NCBI GenBank assembly: GCA_016743945.1
Contig: JADGFI010000012.1
Coordinates: forward strand, 62,001 to 126,000
From: Desulfobacteraceae bacterium
GTDB taxonomy: Bacteria > Desulfobacterota > Desulfobacteria > Desulfobacterales > Desulfobacteraceae
Length of the DNA: 64,000 bases
Direction: 5' to 3'
Each line of letters begins with the position of its first letter. Positions within the stretch are counted from its first letter, which is position 1. The position numbers and the translations under genes were made by a program. This document shows, piece after piece, positions 16,214 to 25,089 of the stretch. The notes below the pieces were generated by a model. It ran no database searches. It saw only the letters and a program-made list of their open reading frames with translations, and had not been told where the DNA came from.

Positions 16214-17143
16214 ATGGTGAAACAAATAAAAGATAAGGACCCTAAAAAACGAATAGGGATTGCCTGGCTGCTTGTGGTCATTTTTTTACTGACAGCCGGA
16301 GTCGCTTCGGCCGAGACGTTTCGCATGGGTATTCTTCCGGTCATTGATACACTGCCGCTTCAAGTGGGGGTGATGGAGGGATATTTCAAGGCGGAAAATA
16401 TTGATCTTAAACTGGTGCCTTTTTCCAGTGCCATGGAAAGGAATACGGCCATGCAAACCGGTCAACTGGATGGATTTTTTGGCGATATGCCGGCGACCTT
16501 ACTCCTGGTCAAAAATAAGATCCCGGTCCGGTTTTTAACCGTTTCCTATGCAACCGATAAAAAACAGCGGATGTTCGGGTTGATGCTGTCTCCAAAATTG
16601 CCCGTGGCCCGGGAACAGGGCAAAATCACGGTGGCGATTTCCAAAGCCTCGATTATTGAATATTTACTCGATCATTTAAAACAGCTGCCCGAAACCAACA
16701 AGATGCAGTTGGAAAAAATTGAAATCAAGCAGATGCCCATTCGGCTGCAAATGCTGTTGACGGGCAAGATTGATGCGGCCCTGTTACCCGAACCGCTGAC
16801 CTCGCTGGCCCAAGACAGGGGAGCAAGGCTGGTTGTGACCGACCAGGGGCTGGATATGCCGCTGACCGTCTTGAATATCCATACGGATAAACGTCATCTG
16901 GCTGATGCGTTTGTCCAGGCCTATACAAAAGCTGTGAACGCACTCAACCAGACCCCGGAAAAATATCGTGGGCTGATGGCAAAAACCTGCCGGATTCCCG
17001 GGAACCTGGTCGATACCTTTCCCGTGTACCGATACCCGGCACCCCGGATACCCACCAGGATTGAAGTACAGCAGATCCAGGACTGGATGATGAAAAAGGG
17101 ATTGTTACACCACGCCATTGCCTACGAAAGTTTAATTCCCTAG
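16214..17143 (+). CDS. ABC transporter substrate-binding protein (NMT1/SsuA type)
   Basis: This 309-residue exported periplasmic binding protein belongs to the NMT1/TauA/SsuA group. An N-terminal hydrophobic signal segment ends near VASAETF. The mature domain starts with FRMGILPVIDTLPLQVGVMEGYF and includes QTGQLDGFFGDMPA. I chose the ATG at 16214 because GGTGAGG lies just upstream. A TTG at 16187 is in frame but less likely. The next gene (ATPase) begins 13 bp after the stop. Substrates of this group include sulfonates, pyrimidine precursors and other small organics. The one here is unknown, though divergence from the Mo hydroxylase invites a link. Confidence 0.85.
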   Translation: MVKQIKDKDPKKRIGIAWLLVVIFLLTAGVASAETFRMGILPVIDTLPLQVGVMEGYFKAENIDLKLVPFSSAMERNTAMQTGQLDGFFGDMPATLLLVKNKIPVRFLTVSYATDKKQRMFGLMLSPKLPVAREQGKITVAISKASIIEYLLDHLKQLPETNKMQLEKIEIKQMPIRLQMLLTGKIDAALLPEPLTSLAQDRGARLVVTDQGLDMPLTVLNIHTDKRHLADAFVQAYTKAVNALNQTPEKYRGLMAKTCRIPGNLVDTFPVYRYPAPRIPTRIEVQQIQDWMMKKGLLHHAIAYESLIP

Positions 17144-17156
17144 CGCGAAAATTGCC

Positions 17157-17891
17157 ATGCTAACCGTCAGCAACATATGCAAAGCTTTTGATTCAAAAGC
17201 CGTTTTAAAAAATATTTCCTTTCATTTGGATGCCCGGGAAACGATCGTCATTCTGGGCCCTTCCGGGTGTGGTAAGACAACCCTGCTGCATCTGATCAGC
17301 GGGCTTGAGAAAGTCAAAAGTGGCCAAATTTTGCTTGATAACCGGCCGATATCCAAACCGGTTCCGGATGTGGCGTTGATCCTGCAAAATTACGGCCTTT
17401 TGCCCTGGAAAACCAATTTGCAGAATGTGGCGCTGGGGTTAAAAATACAGGGCATTTCCAGAAAAGATCGAAACACCAGGGCCCGGAAAATTTTAGCGGA
17501 ACTGGGTCTTGGGGGGCGAGAAAATGATTTTCCCTGTGTCATGAGCGGCGGTGAACAGCAACGGGTGGCCATTGCCAGGGCCTATGCATCCAAACCCCGC
17601 CTGCTGCTCATGGACGAACCGTTTTCATCCTTGGATGCCATCACCCGGGAAACCCTCCAGGACACCCTGCTGACCACCTGGCTTGAGACGTCCGTGCCGT
17701 ATCTTCTGGTCACCCATAGCGTGGAAGAAGCGGTTTTCCTGGGAAAACGCATCTTGATTCTTTCCGGCTCCCCAGCATCCATACACGAGATATTCGACAA
17801 TCCAGGATTTGGGGATGTTGCCTACCGGCGGACCAGTACATATTACGAGCTGATCCGGTCCATCCGGCATAAAATAGGGGAATACTGGTGA
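17157..17891 (+). CDS. ABC transporter ATP-binding protein (SsuB/TauB type)
   Basis: This 244-residue ATPase has Walker A GPSGCGKTT near residue 34, Q-loop LQNYGLLPWKT, signature MSGGEQQRV near residue 128, Walker B LLLMDEPF near residue 150, and the H-loop His in VTHSVEEA. It energises the adjacent permease. It overlaps that gene by 4 nt. Confidence 0.93.
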   Translation: MLTVSNICKAFDSKAVLKNISFHLDARETIVILGPSGCGKTTLLHLISGLEKVKSGQILLDNRPISKPVPDVALILQNYGLLPWKTNLQNVALGLKIQGISRKDRNTRARKILAELGLGGRENDFPCVMSGGEQQRVAIARAYASKPRLLLMDEPFSSLDAITRETLQDTLLTTWLETSVPYLLVTHSVEEAVFLGKRILILSGSPASIHEIFDNPGFGDVAYRRTSTYYELIRSIRHKIGEYW

Positions 17892-18637
17892 AACTTATCA
17901 AGCGTATCGCTGTGCCATATTCAATCACGATTATAGTGGTTTGCCTGGCATGGAAAGTCCTGGCAGTCCGGGTGTCTCAAAATGTCCTGCCCTACCCGGA
18001 AGACGCTATTTACACATTTCTGGCAGCCCTGATGACATCTGAATTCTGGCATCATTTTGCAGCCAGTGCATTCAGGGCCGTGATGGCAATGATCATCGGC
18101 TGGGGCGTTGCCTTTCCCATCGGTATACTGATGGGCAGTGCCCGCCGGGTGGACAAATTTTTGTCTCCGTTTGTGTCCATGACCTATCCCATCCCCAAGG
18201 TTGTATTGCTGCCGGTGGTTCTTTTGTTGTTTGGGCTTGGGGATCTGTCCAAGATCATTATCATCAGCCTGATTCTCGGGTACCAGGTATTGGTAGCAAC
18301 CCGGGACGGGGTTCGGGCTATTCAACCGCAACATCTGGATTCCATTCGATCCCTTGGGGCCGGTAAGTGGCAGTTATTCTGGGAAGGATATTTTCCCGCC
18401 GCACTTCCCCACGGGTTTACAGCGCTTCGCCTGAATTCAGGGGTCAGTGTGGCTGTCTTGTTTTTTGTCGAGTCTTTTGCCACCTCAAAAGGCCTGGGAT
18501 ATTTGATTATGGATGCCTGGGGCCAGATGGATTTCAATACCATGTTTGTGGGGATATTCGGCATGAGTCTGCTGGGGGTGATATTGAATGAAGGCAGTAA
18601 TTTTCTTGAAAAAATAAGCTGTCCATGGAAAGAATAG
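17888..18637 (+). CDS. ABC transporter permease (SsuC/TauC type)
   Basis: This 249-residue inner-membrane permease has about six hydrophobic segments and the EAA-type loop (DSIRSLGAGKWQLFWEGYFPAA, about 140-160) that docks the ATPase. It starts inside the ATPase stop region. It completes a three-gene importer with the binding protein and ATPase. Confidence 0.92.
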   Translation: MKLIKRIAVPYSITIIVVCLAWKVLAVRVSQNVLPYPEDAIYTFLAALMTSEFWHHFAASAFRAVMAMIIGWGVAFPIGILMGSARRVDKFLSPFVSMTYPIPKVVLLPVVLLLFGLGDLSKIIIISLILGYQVLVATRDGVRAIQPQHLDSIRSLGAGKWQLFWEGYFPAALPHGFTALRLNSGVSVAVLFFVESFATSKGLGYLIMDAWGQMDFNTMFVGIFGMSLLGVILNEGSNFLEKISCPWKE

Positions 18638-18752
18638 AACCGAACTGCAAAAAGAATCCCGAAGAGATTTGAACAGCTTAACCCAATGGTGCAAATAAAT
18701 AGGAATTTAAAATGAACCTAATGAATCCATAAAAAATAAGGAATGAATAACG

Positions 18753-21700
18753 GTGACTTCAGGGAATGAACTTAAAAACAGTGAGAAACTTGCCAGAACT
18801 CTTTTTAAAATTGCCAATGCTGCCAATACGACCCAGGATCTAAATGAGTTGTATGCATCAATTCATCGTTCATTGAATCATATTCTGGATGCCACAAATT
18901 TTTATATTGCCCTGTATGATAAAAAAAATGATGTCCTCTCTTTTCCTTACAATGTGGACACAAAAGACGGGGCTCTCAAGGATATCAGGCAGGCCAGCAA
19001 ATCCAGTTCTGTAACACAAGAAGTCATACAAAAAAACAAACCGCTTTTTTATACAAAGAAACAAGCCTTTTCCCGGGCAACGGCTATGGGACTGGAAGTT
19101 GTCGGGTCTCCAGCCGAACTCTGGCTTGGTGCACCCTTGAAAACAAAAAAAAGGGTCATTGGGGCCATTGTTGTTCAAAGCTACGATAACGCCGAGATTT
19201 ATGATCAAAGGGATATGGACCTGCTGATTGCGGTCTCTGACCAGGTTGCCATGGCCATCGATAAAAAGAGGGAGGAAAAGGCAAGAATAAGAAGTGAACT
19301 GCTCAATAAAATTTTTTTTACAATTTCAAATGCTGTGAACACCACTGACAATCTGGATGAATTATATGAATCCATTTTTCGTACCTTGCATAAGTTAAAA
19401 CACCTTCCCAATTTTTATATTTGTATTGTTGATGAGATAAAAAAACTCATGCATTTTCCCTTTTATGTTGATGAATTCGATGGGGCCCCGTTTAAAGGGG
19501 CAATGCAGTACAATGACAAAAGCCGGTTTCTCACGCTGGATGTTATTAAAAGCAAAAAACCCGTATTGCTCAATAAAAATCAACTCGATAAAAGACATAA
19601 AGGAAACAGGGCGACCGGAACCCAGTCAATTGTATGGTTGGGGGTTCCCTTGCTTATCAAGGGCAAGGTAATCGGTGTCATGGCTGCCCAGCACTATTCA
19701 GATCCGGATTATTTCACCCGTGAAGATGTTGATGTTTTTGTTGCGGTGTCCGACCAGATTGCTCTGGCAGTCGATAGAAAACGCTCTGAAGAAGCCCTGG
19801 CTATCAGCAGGGAACAGATCGAAACCATATCAAACCAGACCGAACAATTCAGCATGGCTGCGGCATCAATGATTTCCGCAAAAAACCCCAAACATACCTT
19901 TAGACAAATAAGTCAGGCCATTGTCAAATATTCAAATTATAAAAAAGTTGCAATTTTCTATTTGACCGACGCGGCGCCGTATCACGAAATTCTTGCATAT
20001 GATGGCTTTAGTATAGAGGATGCTGACCTGTATAAAAACACGGTTATTCGCCCTTCTTTTTTAAATGATTTTTTCCAAAATGGTGAAAAAATCGGCCAGT
20101 TTTCTGTTCTAATCAAATCGCCTTCGTTGCTGAAATCCTCTCCTCTGAAATCGGCATTAAAAAAAGGACAGACGCCCCCGGACGCTTCTTCTGATTCATG
20201 GCACAAAAATGATGTGCTGTTTGTCAAAATGCTTGATGCATCAAAAAAACTGATCGGATTTATTTTTGTTGGTGACCCAATGTCGAGAAAAAAATCGACA
20301 GATGAATCTGTTCGGCCGCTTGAAATCTTTTCAAGCCTTGTTTCACAGATAATTATTCATACAAAATCCCAGGAAGAATTAAAAATAGCTAAAAACGCGG
20401 CAGTGGCAAGCGCAAATTCCAAAAGTGAGTTTTTAGCGAATATGAGCCATGAAATCAGGACGCCGATGAATGCCATCATGGGGCTTACAGAGCTTGTTTT
20501 AAAAACCGAGCTTGATGAAAAGCAAAGGGATTATTTAAACAAGATAAAATCTTCAAGCACATCCCTTCTTGGGATAATTAATGATATCCTCGATTTTTCC
20601 AAGATTGATGCCGGCAAAATGAATATAGAAAAAATCGATTTCAGGCTTGACGATGTCATGGAAAGTGTCACTGACATGTTTACCCCTAAAACAGCTGAAA
20701 AAGAAATTGAGTTTATCATCTCCATTTCAAATGAGATTCCCGTTAAGCTTATTGGAGATCCGTTAAGATTAAGACAGGCCCTGATAAACCTCACCGGAAA
20801 TTCAGTTAAATTCACACAAAAAGGAGAAATTATTGTCAGCGTTTCCTGCCGTGAGAAGAATGCCGGTTATATTAAACTTGAGTTTACCGTTCAGGATACG
20901 GGTATCGGTATTCCCAAAGACAGGCTCAATACACTGTTTGACTCTTTTGTCCAGGCAGACGGGTCCACAACAAGAAAATACGGCGGCACAGGGTTAGGGC
21001 TTTCCATCTCGAAACAGTTGATTGAGCTTATGGGAGGCCGCCTTGAAGTAAAAAGCAAAGCTGGAAAAGGAACGACATTCAGCTTTGCTCTGGGGTTTAA
21101 AACACAAGAAACAAGGTTCCCCAAGACCGCCCTGACCGAAGAACTAAAGGAGATGAACGTCCTTGTGGTTGATGACAATCAAGCAGCAAGGGATATCATG
21201 CAGGAAACATTGTCGTCCTTCGGCTTTCATGTCAAGACGGTTGATTCCGGTGAAAAAGCGGTAAAAGAACTTGAAAAAGCCCAAAGAGAAGGGTCCCCCT
21301 TTAAGCTGGTGATGCTGGATCTGATCATGCCGGGATTAGATGGTATTGAAACGGCAAAGCGCATCAGAAAGAATCGGGATATGGCGAATATTTCAATTAT
21401 TATGATGACGGCTTTTGGCAGGGAAGAAGTCATCCAAAAATTTGAAAAGGCTGGTGTAAACAACTTTTTAATAAAACCTGTCAAACAATCCATTCTCCTT
21501 GACATGATAATGGATGTTTTGGGAAAGAAACCAGGTCATTCTATTTCTCAAACAATTGAGACCAAAGACACAACAACTGACCATGGCAAGCTCAAAGGCC
21601 TTCGGGTGCTGCTTGCTGAAGATAATACCATTAACCAGCTTGTCGCCGAAAAAATGCTCGAATATGCAGGTGTTCTGGTTACCATTGCTTCGACAGGGCT

Positions 21701-22667
21701 TGAGGCGGTTAAACTCCTGGAAACAAAAGAATTTGATCTTGTTTTAATGGATATCCAGATGCCTGAAATGGATGGGTATTGTGCCACAGATATCATCAGA
21801 AACAAATTAAAATTAAAGGAGATTCCCGTTATTGCAATGACAGCCCATGCCATGACCGGTGATAAGGAAAAATGTATTCATGCGGGAATGAATGATTATA
21901 TATCAAAGCCCATTGATTCTAACCTGCTGTATTCAAAGCTTATAAAATATAAGGGCAATAAACACCATTTAATTCATCAAAAAAGAATCAACCCTGATCT
22001 GAGCCAGGCAAAAAAGGCCCCATCTATTCACCCCACGCATACCCTGCCCGATGCCTTGCCCGGCATTGACGTTAAATCAGGACTTTCCCGTTTCATGGGA
22101 GATACTCAACTTTATGTTCAGCTTTTAGCAGATTTTGTAAATGACCACAAAAATTCCATGGAAAAAATCGACACCATGGTCAAGGAAATAAAAATTGCCG
22201 AGGTGCTCGGGTATCTGCACAGTATTAAGGGAATTGCCGGCAACCTTTCACTTTCACGTCTTTATGAATCAACAACAGGACTGGAGGTTTTTATTGAAAA
22301 AAATTCAAACGCGGATAGGGTCCTTCTCAATAATTATAAACAAGCCTTTATGGAAGCGTCAAACACCGTTGCTAAACTAAATGATCTTTTTATTAACTCA
22401 CAATCCCCCTCCCCTCAAAAAAGCAAACAGGAATTCGGGCAGCAAGATATTTTACGAAACATCCTATCTTTGCACGAAAAAATTATAGAAAATGACCTGG
22501 AAGCAATTGACCGGTTAGACATTGTAAAAAAAATGATACAAAAAATCATCAAACCCAAGGACATTCTGAATTTGGATAAGGCCATCAATAATTTTGACTT
22601 TGATGAAGCAGAAGTTGTATTGTTCAGGATAGCCCGGTTTTTTAATATTACTTTAAAAGGTATGTAA
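18753..22667 (+). CDS. Hybrid sensor histidine kinase with GAF domains, two receivers and HPt
   Basis: This 1304-residue cytoplasmic phosphorelay protein has two clear GAF domains (about 10-165 and 175-335), and a third GAF-like region (about 360-530). HisKA follows, with phospho-His in MSHEIRTPMNAI near residue 565. HATPase motifs are DTGIGIPKD near 713 and GGTGLGLSIS near 745. Receiver 1 starts VLVVDDN with Asp in MLDLIMPG near 854. Receiver 2 starts LLAEDN with Asp in LMDIQMPEMDG near 998. A C-terminal HPt has His in YLHSIKGIAGN near 1153. There are no transmembrane segments. Start is GTG at 18753. It is followed after 1 bp by a diguanylate cyclase response regulator, the likely output partner. 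GAF ligands are unknown. Confidence 0.9.
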   Translation: MTSGNELKNSEKLARTLFKIANAANTTQDLNELYASIHRSLNHILDATNFYIALYDKKNDVLSFPYNVDTKDGALKDIRQASKSSSVTQEVIQKNKPLFYTKKQAFSRATAMGLEVVGSPAELWLGAPLKTKKRVIGAIVVQSYDNAEIYDQRDMDLLIAVSDQVAMAIDKKREEKARIRSELLNKIFFTISNAVNTTDNLDELYESIFRTLHKLKHLPNFYICIVDEIKKLMHFPFYVDEFDGAPFKGAMQYNDKSRFLTLDVIKSKKPVLLNKNQLDKRHKGNRATGTQSIVWLGVPLLIKGKVIGVMAAQHYSDPDYFTREDVDVFVAVSDQIALAVDRKRSEEALAISREQIETISNQTEQFSMAAASMISAKNPKHTFRQISQAIVKYSNYKKVAIFYLTDAAPYHEILAYDGFSIEDADLYKNTVIRPSFLNDFFQNGEKIGQFSVLIKSPSLLKSSPLKSALKKGQTPPDASSDSWHKNDVLFVKMLDASKKLIGFIFVGDPMSRKKSTDESVRPLEIFSSLVSQIIIHTKSQEELKIAKNAAVASANSKSEFLANMSHEIRTPMNAIMGLTELVLKTELDEKQRDYLNKIKSSSTSLLGIINDILDFSKIDAGKMNIEKIDFRLDDVMESVTDMFTPKTAEKEIEFIISISNEIPVKLIGDPLRLRQALINLTGNSVKFTQKGEIIVSVSCREKNAGYIKLEFTVQDTGIGIPKDRLNTLFDSFVQADGSTTRKYGGTGLGLSISKQLIELMGGRLEVKSKAGKGTTFSFALGFKTQETRFPKTALTEELKEMNVLVVDDNQAARDIMQETLSSFGFHVKTVDSGEKAVKELEKAQREGSPFKLVMLDLIMPGLDGIETAKRIRKNRDMANISIIMMTAFGREEVIQKFEKAGVNNFLIKPVKQSILLDMIMDVLGKKPGHSISQTIETKDTTTDHGKLKGLRVLLAEDNTINQLVAEKMLEYAGVLVTIASTGLEAVKLLETKEFDLVLMDIQMPEMDGYCATDIIRNKLKLKEIPVIAMTAHAMTGDKEKCIHAGMNDYISKPIDSNLLYSKLIKYKGNKHHLIHQKRINPDLSQAKKAPSIHPTHTLPDALPGIDVKSGLSRFMGDTQLYVQLLADFVNDHKNSMEKIDTMVKEIKIAEVLGYLHSIKGIAGNLSLSRLYESTTGLEVFIEKNSNADRVLLNNYKQAFMEASNTVAKLNDLFINSQSPSPQKSKQEFGQQDILRNILSLHEKIIENDLEAIDRLDIVKKMIQKIIKPKDILNLDKAINNFDFDEAEVVLFRIARFFNITLKGM

Positions 22668-22668
22668 A

Positions 22669-23604
22669 ATGGTCAACTACTCAATTCGTTTTACTATTCT
22701 TATTGTTGATGATCAACCGACAAACATAAGGGTGTTGGGTGAAGCCTTAAAAAACGATTATCAGATAAAAATGGCTACCACAGGCGAAAAAGCCCTTGAA
22801 ATAGCCGGTTCCGAAGCGCCTCCGGACCTTATTTTGCTTGATATTTTAATGCCTGGAATTGATGGGTATGAAGTTTGTAAACGATTAAAACAGAACCCAA
22901 AAACAGCAAAAATACCGGTTATTTTTATTACGGCAAAAAACCAGGAAGAGGATGAAACAAAAGGGCTGAGCTATGGCGCAGTTGACTATATTACAAAACC
23001 GTTCAGCATCCCCATTGTAAAGGCCAGGGCCAAAACACACCTGGAACTTAAAAAACATCGCGATCTTTTAGAAGATCTTTCAACCCTGGATGGTTTAACC
23101 GGAATTCCCAACAGAAGAAAGTTTGATGATTATCTTAAGATGGAATGGAAACGTGCGGTAAGAGGCTCCTATCCTGTATCCATTATTATGATTGATATTG
23201 ATTATTTTAAATTATTCAATGATAATTATGGACATAGCGCCGGCGACGACTGCCTGAAGAAAGTGGCACAAAGCCTTAATCTGGCGTCAAGAAGACCCGC
23301 TGATTTTATTGCACGCTATGGTGGCGAAGAATTTGTCGGCATACTGCCCAACACCTTTATTGAGAAAGCTGCTCAATTTGCACAACGATTGAGGCACAGC
23401 GTGGAAGAACTCAATATTTCCCATAAATTTTCTTTGATAAATGACAAAATAACCGTCAGTTTAGGATGTGCCGCAACCATCCCAACGGTTAAAAAATCCT
23501 ATGACCTATTAATCCAAAATGCTGACCAGGCCCTGTATGAGGCAAAATCAAAAGGCAGAAACCAATTACAATGTGTTGGCATTGATCCGTTGAAAAAATT
23601 TTAG
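22669..23604 (+). CDS. Response regulator with GGDEF diguanylate cyclase domain
   Basis: This 311-residue protein has a receiver (about 8-125) with phospho-acceptor Asp in LILLDILMPGIDGYE and Lys in DYITKPF. A GGDEF domain (about 145-305) has the active-site motif YGGEEF, and an allosteric I-site RPAD is placed exactly five residues before GGEEF, so product inhibition by c-di-GMP is expected. It makes c-di-GMP when phosphorylated. It is co-transcribed with the upstream hybrid kinase (1-bp gap). Confidence 0.93.
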   Translation: MVNYSIRFTILIVDDQPTNIRVLGEALKNDYQIKMATTGEKALEIAGSEAPPDLILLDILMPGIDGYEVCKRLKQNPKTAKIPVIFITAKNQEEDETKGLSYGAVDYITKPFSIPIVKARAKTHLELKKHRDLLEDLSTLDGLTGIPNRRKFDDYLKMEWKRAVRGSYPVSIIMIDIDYFKLFNDNYGHSAGDDCLKKVAQSLNLASRRPADFIARYGGEEFVGILPNTFIEKAAQFAQRLRHSVEELNISHKFSLINDKITVSLGCAATIPTVKKSYDLLIQNADQALYEAKSKGRNQLQCVGIDPLKKF

Positions 23605-23891
23605 CAGACCTCTTTTTATATGAAACAGACTACTGAAAATTTGTATGGATCGTGATTGATCCGCCTGAACAAGGGTGTTCCCATGGCACCTGACATCAAC
23701 AATGCAGGCAAGGTCCATACCTGTGGGGATGAGATCAGTTTTCAGGCAAAATCCATGACCAGGCTCAGTTTTTTTGACAGCCTGGGAGTTCTGGAGACCG
23801 AGGTAGACCAGTGGCGCTAGGAATCCAAGGCAGGCATCATTGATTACCAGGGAAATAGCCTAACTTTTCCCGGGATAACCGGCAGGCAGCC
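23605..23891 (+). other. Intergenic region with a possible gene remnant interrupted by TAG
   Basis: A plus-strand frame from TTG 23656 (ATG 23683) to TAG 23818 encodes about 45-54 residues (contains APDINNAGKVHTCGDE). After the TAG the same frame stays open and protein-like (GIIDYQGNSLTFPGITG) into the 3' end of the convergent methyltransferase gene. I do not recognise the protein. It could be a decayed gene or a small hypothetical. Confidence 0.3.
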
Positions 23892-24521
23892 TTATCCTTC
23901 GGCCAGGGCAACCATAAAAATAATTTTGCACCGGTTGCCTATTAGCCTGGAATCTTCGAGTCTGAACCCGGCTGTTTCAATCATATCCCGGGCTGCTTCA
24001 AGGGTCAGGGTCCTGCCGGAGCCAGGCGGTCTTCCATAGGTTCTCAGATAGCGATAGATCATGCCTGCCTTGGAAAAAAATCCCATGCCCTGGGTTGTAA
24101 AGCTTGCAATGACAATTCGCCCCCCTGGCTTGAGAACTCGCATGGCTTCTGCCAAAGCCTTTTCCGGATGGGATATGACATGCAGAAGATTGATCATCAC
24201 CAGGGTATCAAAACTTGACTTTCCAAAAGACAGGTCCAGACAATTTTCTCTGCTAACGCAGATATTTTTATGGTCAGCAAGCCTGAACCTGGATGTTAAA
24301 ACCATTTCTTCGGAAAAATCCGTTGCCATGAACTTCCCAGCCTTTTTGGCGAGAATTTTTGAATAGGTTCCATTTCCACAACCAAGCTCAAGTGTCTGGC
24401 CAAGATTTTTTTGTCCTGCCAGGTAATTTTTTAGGACCTGCAAATCTTTATCACCCACCACATAGGTGTTTCTTGCTTCAAAATCCTCTGCAAACCTGGA
24501 CCAATACATCTCTTTTTCCAT
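23892..24521 (-). CDS. Class I SAM-dependent methyltransferase
   Basis: This roughly 209-residue cytoplasmic methyltransferase has motif I LELGCGNGTYSK near residue 47 (SAM binding). An acidic residue follows in the second strand (MATDFSEEM). The motif IV region is DTLVMINLLHVI and post-IV is VLKPGGRIVIASF. I chose ATG at 24521. A TTG at 24539 adds six residues. The substrate is unknown, since UbiE/Methyltransf_11-type proteins act on many small molecules. The gene stands alone between two degraded regions. Confidence 0.85.
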   Translation of the reverse strand: MEKEMYWSRFAEDFEARNTYVVGDKDLQVLKNYLAGQKNLGQTLELGCGNGTYSKILAKKAGKFMATDFSEEMVLTSRFRLADHKNICVSRENCLDLSFGKSSFDTLVMINLLHVISHPEKALAEAMRVLKPGGRIVIASFTTQGMGFFSKAGMIYRYLRTYGRPPGSGRTLTLEAARDMIETAGFRLEDSRLIGNRCKIIFMVALAEG

Positions 24522-24707
24522 ATTTTTCTCAATATTCAAGTCGTTGCCTTCCGCTTATATATAATTTAAAAAAAAATGTAGCAATGATTAGTAGAGACTA
24601 ACAATAAAAGCCAATACCTTTTTTGTCAATACCTGTTTTTATGATTTTTTTAAAAAACAAGTTGCTCCCTGAAAAGCCAGGTTAAATTGGGATTTTGATT
24701 TTTATGA

Positions 24708-24932
24708 ATGCCTGATTTCATCAATCAACTGCCTTGTGTATATATCCTGTGGGGAACCGAAAACATCTCCTTATACCTGGGGAAAACAGTTCGGGAAAAT
24801 GGTGGTCAGTCAACTTATATCTGCCTGGGGTCTCCAACAAAAGGGGGACACCACAATCCAAAGTTTGATTTTGATGAAGATATACTGCTGTGGGGGGTAA
24901 AGATCCTGCTGGAATTTGCTAAAATCGGATAA
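24708..24932 (+). pseudogene. Remnant of M20-family amidohydrolase/peptidase (C-terminus only)
   Basis: The 74-residue frame ends with HHNPKFDFDEDILLWGVKIL. This matches the conserved C-terminus of M20D aminoacylase/IAA-amino-acid hydrolase proteins, which end in H-x-P-x-F-x-FDE-x-x-L-x-x-G. The preceding stretch DFINQLPCVYILWGT also fits that family's end. Nothing upstream in 24540-24707 continues the enzyme, so the metal site and most of the protein are gone. The rest of 24540-25089 is AT-rich and shows no gene. Confidence 0.6.
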
Positions 24933-25089
24933 ACTTCACTGTTTAAAATTTGTGTCAACAAATCTATTTGTCTCTTGTGAGTTCCCCACGGTTTGTGGTA
25001 AAAAAATGTCATATTGAAAATTCAACTTCCAGGGAAATCGTGAAGAATCGTATTTTTGTTAACAATCAAACTTGTTTGCGGGGTGGTTG

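Noticed and set aside
23818..23820. TAG read as pyrrolysine
   Set aside because: No methylamine methyltransferase similarity, and no pyl gene in the window, so it is only noted as a remote option.
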